The notes under the pieces: model-generated
Told to the model about the DNA's origin: nothing
The model's database searches: none
The model's input: the letters and a program-made list of their open reading frames with translations, nothing else
Position numbers and translations under genes: made by a program
Assembly (NCBI GenBank): GCA_024234975.1
Contig: JACKNH010000004.1
Coordinates: 382,453-446,452 of the forward strand
Direction: 5' to 3'
DNA from: Gammaproteobacteria bacterium
GTDB taxonomy: Bacteria; Pseudomonadota; Gammaproteobacteria; Ga0077536
Length of the DNA: 64,000 nt
Shown: one piece after another, positions 60,667 through 64,000 of the stretch
Layout of the letters: every line of letters begins with the position of its first letter
Numbering within the stretch: the first letter of the stretch is position 1

Positions 60667-62034
60667 TTGATTTCCTTCCGCCCCCGCTCGCTGCAAACCC
60701 GCCTGGTTGTTTCGGCGACGATCAGTCTCGCGTTGTTGTTGGGTCTTGCAGGTTGGGTTTTGGACCAGTTGTTCCGCGATACCGTGGAGCGCGCGGACTA
60801 TGATCGTCTGCGCAGCCAGATATATATGTTGTTGGGCGCTGTGGAGGAGGACGCAGGGACCGGCGCCTTGAGCCTGCCGGCCGTCCTGCCTGATCCACGC
60901 CTGCTTGCGCCGGCATCGGGCCTGTACGCCCAAATGGCAGATTCGTCCGGCAAGGTCATCTGGCGTTCGCAATCCATGCTTGGTCTGGCGATCCCGCCGC
61001 CGCACAGCCCCGATGTCGGGGATTTCGATCGCAATCAACTGGATCTGGGCGCCGAGACATCTTTACGCGCGTTGTCGTATAGCGTGCTGTGGGAATTGCC
61101 GTCCGGCGCCGAGCAGCGCTACACCGTGCAGGTCTCCGAGGACTTGACCACCTATGGCCGGCAGGTGCGTCGTTTCAGGCGAAGCTTGTTGCGCTGGTTT
61201 GGCGGAGTGGTGCTGGTACTGCTGATAGTCCAGTCTGCGATTCTGCGCTGGGGCCTTTCGCCCATCCGTGATGTGGCGGCGGAAATCAATCTGATCGAGG
61301 AAGGCGAACAGGATCGCATCAGCGGCAACTATCCCAAGGAGTTACACGTTCTTACGAACAGTCTCAATGCGTTGCTGGAAGCATCGCAGATCCGCTTGAC
61401 GCGTTACCGTAACGCCTTGGGTGACCTTGCACATAGTCTGAAAACCCCACTTGCCGTGTTGCGAAACACGGTTGATATGGATATCAGTGATCGGGTGGTG
61501 ATTCACGAGCAACTGGACCAGCTTGACAACAATGTCGACTATCACCTGAAGAAGGCGGCAGCCGTCGGCGGCGGTGTGCTGATGCAGTCGGTTGAAGTTG
61601 CCGACATTCTCGAACGGCTTGCCTCATCACTGCGCAAGGTTTATGTCACGCGCGACCTTGATATCAAACTTTCGGTCACGCCGGGTATGCGCTTTTTCGG
61701 TGACCAGGGGGATCTCTACGAGATTGCCGGCAATGTGATGGACAATGCCTGCAAGTGGGCGCGACGACGGGTAATCATCGAGGCACGAACAGGTACTGGC
61801 GGTAGAGGCCGTCCGCCGTTTCAATTGACGGTCCGGGATGATGGCCCGGGTATTCCGGCAGATGCGATAGACGCCGTGCTGGAGCGGGGAACACGTGCTG
61901 ACCAGCGGGCGCCGGGCCACGGCATTGGTCTTGCCGTGGTGCGTGAGCTGGTTGAAAACGTCTACCGCGGCCAATTGCGAATCGATTCATCACCGGCTGG
62001 AACGACGGTGAAGATTTCGATTCGCTTCAACTGA
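60667..62034 (+). CDS. PhoQ-like sensor histidine kinase
   Basis: A 455-residue inner-membrane sensor with two membrane helices (about 12-32 and 175-196) bracketing a periplasmic domain of about 140 residues, HAMP-like linker, and a HisKA domain with the His in DLAHSLKTPLAVL, as in PhoQ. ATPase motifs MDNACKWA, DDGPGIP and GHGIGLAV are intact. The start is a TTG at 60667. The periplasmic acidic patch that binds magnesium in PhoQ is not obvious, so the signal is not known. Confidence 0.9.
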   Translation: MISFRPRSLQTRLVVSATISLALLLGLAGWVLDQLFRDTVERADYDRLRSQIYMLLGAVEEDAGTGALSLPAVLPDPRLLAPASGLYAQMADSSGKVIWRSQSMLGLAIPPPHSPDVGDFDRNQLDLGAETSLRALSYSVLWELPSGAEQRYTVQVSEDLTTYGRQVRRFRRSLLRWFGGVVLVLLIVQSAILRWGLSPIRDVAAEINLIEEGEQDRISGNYPKELHVLTNSLNALLEASQIRLTRYRNALGDLAHSLKTPLAVLRNTVDMDISDRVVIHEQLDQLDNNVDYHLKKAAAVGGGVLMQSVEVADILERLASSLRKVYVTRDLDIKLSVTPGMRFFGDQGDLYEIAGNVMDNACKWARRRVIIEARTGTGGRGRPPFQLTVRDDGPGIPADAIDAVLERGTRADQRAPGHGIGLAVVRELVENVYRGQLRIDSSPAGTTVKISIRFN

Positions 62035-62059
62035 AGCCGCGGCGGGCGTCAGACACTGA

Positions 62060-62266
62060 TCAGGTTTTGTCGCCCTTGGTATTGATACCCAGTGGCGGAT
62101 ACAGCGGGCAGAAACCGATGGCACTGGTGCCGAGGAACACCACGGCCAATACGCCCAGGACTATCGCCAGTGTTCCGCTGATGACTTTGCCAAAGTAAAG
62201 CCCGCCAATGACCAGCGCAACAATGACCCGCAGCATCCGGTCCAACCCACCCATATTCTGTTTCAT
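62060..62266 (-). CDS. DUF2892 (YgaP-type) inner membrane protein
   Basis: A 68-residue protein with two membrane helices (about 12-28 and 31-48) and the family ending IGFCPLYPPLGINT. Short DUF2892 proteins are common; some are fused to rhodanese domains as in YgaP. Start at ATG 62266 gives the canonical MKQNMGGLDRMLR. The gap to hemL (62267-62398) shows no gene. Confidence 0.85.
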   Translation of the reverse strand: MKQNMGGLDRMLRVIVALVIGGLYFGKVISGTLAIVLGVLAVVFLGTSAIGFCPLYPPLGINTKGDKT

Positions 62267-62398
62267 GCGATTTCTCCCAGGCGCCATCAACCAAAACGCG
62301 GGCAACAATCGGAATGCGCAAGACCGGCTGCCGCCCTTCGATTGCAGGTTAATACCTCGCCGCGGTTCAGCGGTTGCCTGGAGTCAAATGTTCGCCGG

Positions 62399-63682
62399 TC
62401 AAGCCAGTGACTTGAATACTTCGCGTGCGGTTTCCACCGTTTGTTCGATGACACCGCCGTCGTGCACGATGGAAACGAAACCGGCCTCGAAGGCGGATGG
62501 CGCGAGATAGATCCCTTTGCCAAGCATGGCGTGGAAGAAATTCTTGAAGCGGGCGGTATCACAGGCCATGACGTCGGCGTAACAATTCACGGCATCTGCG
62601 TCGGTGAAGAACAGGCCGAACATGCCGGTGACAGCATTGGTGGCCAGTGGAATTCCGCTATCGTTGGCGGCGTCACGCAATCCGGCGACCAGCAGGTCGG
62701 TAGACTCTTTCAAGCGCCGATGAAATCCCGGAACCGACAATTGTTCGAGTGTCGCCAGTCCGCAGCTCATCGCCACGGGATTGCCCGATAGCGTTCCCGC
62801 CTGATAGACCGGGCCATCGGGTGCGAGCCTGTCCATGATTTCCGCCCGACCGCCGAAAGCACCCACGGGCATGCCGCCGCCAATTACTTTGCCCAACGCG
62901 GTCAGATCGGGTTTCACATCGTATAGCTCCTGCGCGCCCCCCGCGGCCACACGAAAACCGGTCATGACCTCGTCGAATATCAGCACCGCGCCATACTCGG
63001 TGCAGACTTGCCGCAGACCTTGCAGGAAGCCGGCAACCGGTGGCACGCAGTTCATGTTTCCCGCCACGGGCTCGACGATAACGGCAGCTATGGAATCCGG
63101 GTTTGCCTCAAACGCAGCGCGGACCTCCTGCAGATTGTTGTAGCTGACGGTGATTGTCAGCGCGGCCACCGCCTCCGGAACACCAGGCGAACTTGGCACA
63201 CCCAGCGTCAACGCACCCGAGCCTGCCTTCACCAGCAGGGAATCCGCGTGGCCGTGGTAGCAACCTTCGAATTTCAGAATCTTGTCGCGGCCGGTAAAGC
63301 CACGCGCCAGGCGAATCGCGCTCATCGTCGCCTCGGTCCCGGAATTGACCATGCGGACGCGTTCAATGGACGGCACCATCGAACAGATCTTCTCCGCCAG
63401 CAGGGTTTCAATTTCCGTTGGGGCACCAAACCCCAGTCCCTTCTTCAGCTGGGCAGTAATGGCATCGATCACGCGGGCGTTGCCGTGCCCGAGAATCATC
63501 GGGCCCCATGAGCCGACGTAGTCCACGTACTCTCGGCCATCAACGTCATATATGTAAGGCCCTTGGGCCGCGGCGATGAACAGGGGGTGACCACCGACTC
63601 CGCGGAAAGCACGAACGGGCGAATTCACACCGCCGGCAATGCTGCGGCGGGCGCGATTGTAGTTTTCCAAAGAGTGATTCAT
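62399..63682 (-). CDS. hemL: Glutamate-1-semialdehyde 2,1-aminomutase HemL
   Basis: Makes 5-aminolevulinate from glutamate-1-semialdehyde in the C5 pathway. The 427-residue PLP enzyme has Lys265 in ALGKVIGGGMPVGAFGG, IFDEVMTGFR and MVNSGTEATMSA. Divergent from the rubredoxin gene. It is one of three haem synthesis genes in the window, with hemB and hemH. Confidence 0.97.
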   Translation of the reverse strand: MNHSLENYNRARRSIAGGVNSPVRAFRGVGGHPLFIAAAQGPYIYDVDGREYVDYVGSWGPMILGHGNARVIDAITAQLKKGLGFGAPTEIETLLAEKICSMVPSIERVRMVNSGTEATMSAIRLARGFTGRDKILKFEGCYHGHADSLLVKAGSGALTLGVPSSPGVPEAVAALTITVSYNNLQEVRAAFEANPDSIAAVIVEPVAGNMNCVPPVAGFLQGLRQVCTEYGAVLIFDEVMTGFRVAAGGAQELYDVKPDLTALGKVIGGGMPVGAFGGRAEIMDRLAPDGPVYQAGTLSGNPVAMSCGLATLEQLSVPGFHRRLKESTDLLVAGLRDAANDSGIPLATNAVTGMFGLFFTDADAVNCYADVMACDTARFKNFFHAMLGKGIYLAPSAFEAGFVSIVHDGGVIEQTVETAREVFKSLA

Positions 63683-63933
63683 GGCGGCGTCGGGTATCCT
63701 GCGTCAACTGTGAAGGTCCGTGCACTGGATGCGGCATCGGAATGTGCGTCGGCGCCGCCTGGCGCCGTGCAAGGCAAATATTTTCGACGCTATTCACACC
63801 GGTGGCAACTGATGGTCAGCGTAAACAGATTCAGTGCGTTGTAGTTACCGGCAGTTTTGCGATGGCTTGTCCGTTGGCAGGCGCGTGGGAGAATGTCGAG
63901 GTCTGCCGATTGTCAGGGCTTGGAGAAAAGATT

Positions 63934-64000
63934 TTGAAGACGTACATGTGCGTTATCTGCGGTTTTATTTACGACGAGGCCGCGGGCTATCCCGCCGACG
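63934..64000 (+). CDS. Rubredoxin, 5' part (cut by window edge)
   Basis: The first 22 codons read MKTYMCVICGFIYDEAAGYPAD with a TTG start at 63934 and GGAG eight bases before; an ATG four codons later is possible. CVICG is the first iron-binding CxxCG knuckle of rubredoxin. The second knuckle lies beyond the window. The hemL-rubredoxin neighbourhood is known from Pseudomonas-like genomes. The 250-bp gap to hemL shows no other gene. Confidence 0.8.
   Translation, partial: MKTYMCVICGFIYDEAAGYPAD

Noticed and set aside
1..64000. CRISPR array, prophage, insertion sequence, tRNA or rRNA genes
   Set aside because: No direct repeat array, transposase, integrase or RNA-gene signature was seen; the window is ordinary chromosome.

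Overview
The window is a high-GC (roughly 60 percent by eye) stretch of a gammaproteobacterial chromosome, almost entirely housekeeping. Support for this placement comes from the order mnmG-rsmG-parA-parB-atpIBEFHAGDC-glmU, the trxA/rho/rhlB and lptM-lysA neighbourhoods, glyQ-glyS-gmhB-plsC, rpsU-yqeY-dnaG, a glnA/ntrB/ntrC set with sigma-54 signals, and outer-membrane genes (an LpxH-like phosphatase, a heptose phosphatase homologue, PlsC, lipoproteins). The genus cannot be fixed from sequence alone; gene order looks like a non-enteric lineage (Pseudomonas/Xanthomonas/Steroidobacter-like). I saw no rRNA, tRNA, CRISPR array, prophage or insertion sequence.

Layout. 1-4.0 kb: dnaG (cut by the window edge), yqeY and rpsU on the minus strand, divergent tsaD, convergent plsY. 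4.1-7.4 kb: folate genes folB-folK, a lipoprotein, a pteridine reductase and a MidA-type methyltransferase. 7.5-10.7 kb: a cyclase-homology/FHA protein, an orphan LigC-like dehydrogenase, cca. 10.8-18.4 kb: slt, hemH, the YbbP/YbbA exporter, tesA and a Nudix hydrolase. 18.6-25 kb: sat, a HIT protein, rho, trxA, rhlB, lptM, lysA. 25-30.3 kb: nitrogen control (NtrC sites, sigma-54 promoter, glnA, a DUF4124 protein, ntrB-ntrC). 30.3-35.6 kb: hemB, plsC, gmhB-like, glyS, glyQ. 35.7-43 kb: an unknown protein coupled to a hybrid histidine kinase, an FHA-cyclase, a hydroxyacid dehydrogenase, an LpxH-like phosphatase and a glycosyltransferase. 43-58.9 kb: tyrS, gamma carbonic anhydrase, mnmG, rsmG, parAB, the complete ATP synthase operon, glmU, a nitrilase-family amidase. 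59-64 kb: glycine-zipper lipoprotein, PepSY protein, PhoP/PhoQ-like pair, DUF2892 protein, hemL, start of a rubredoxin gene.

No obviously new multi-gene system stands out. The most unusual signals are enzymes that have lost active-site residues while sitting in normal contexts: a GmhB homologue in which all HAD catalytic motifs are altered but the zinc site is kept; a class III cyclase domain lacking its Asn/Arg pair, fused to FHA, with a second protein in the window having the opposite domain order and an intact site; a CCA enzyme with a broken HD motif; and a TyrRS whose HIGH motif reads TVGN. Also notable are well-formed NtrC/sigma-54 control elements at glnA and ntrB, a 23-bp palindrome at the 5' end of the atp transcript, and a roughly 100-bp double inverted repeat after the atp terminator.
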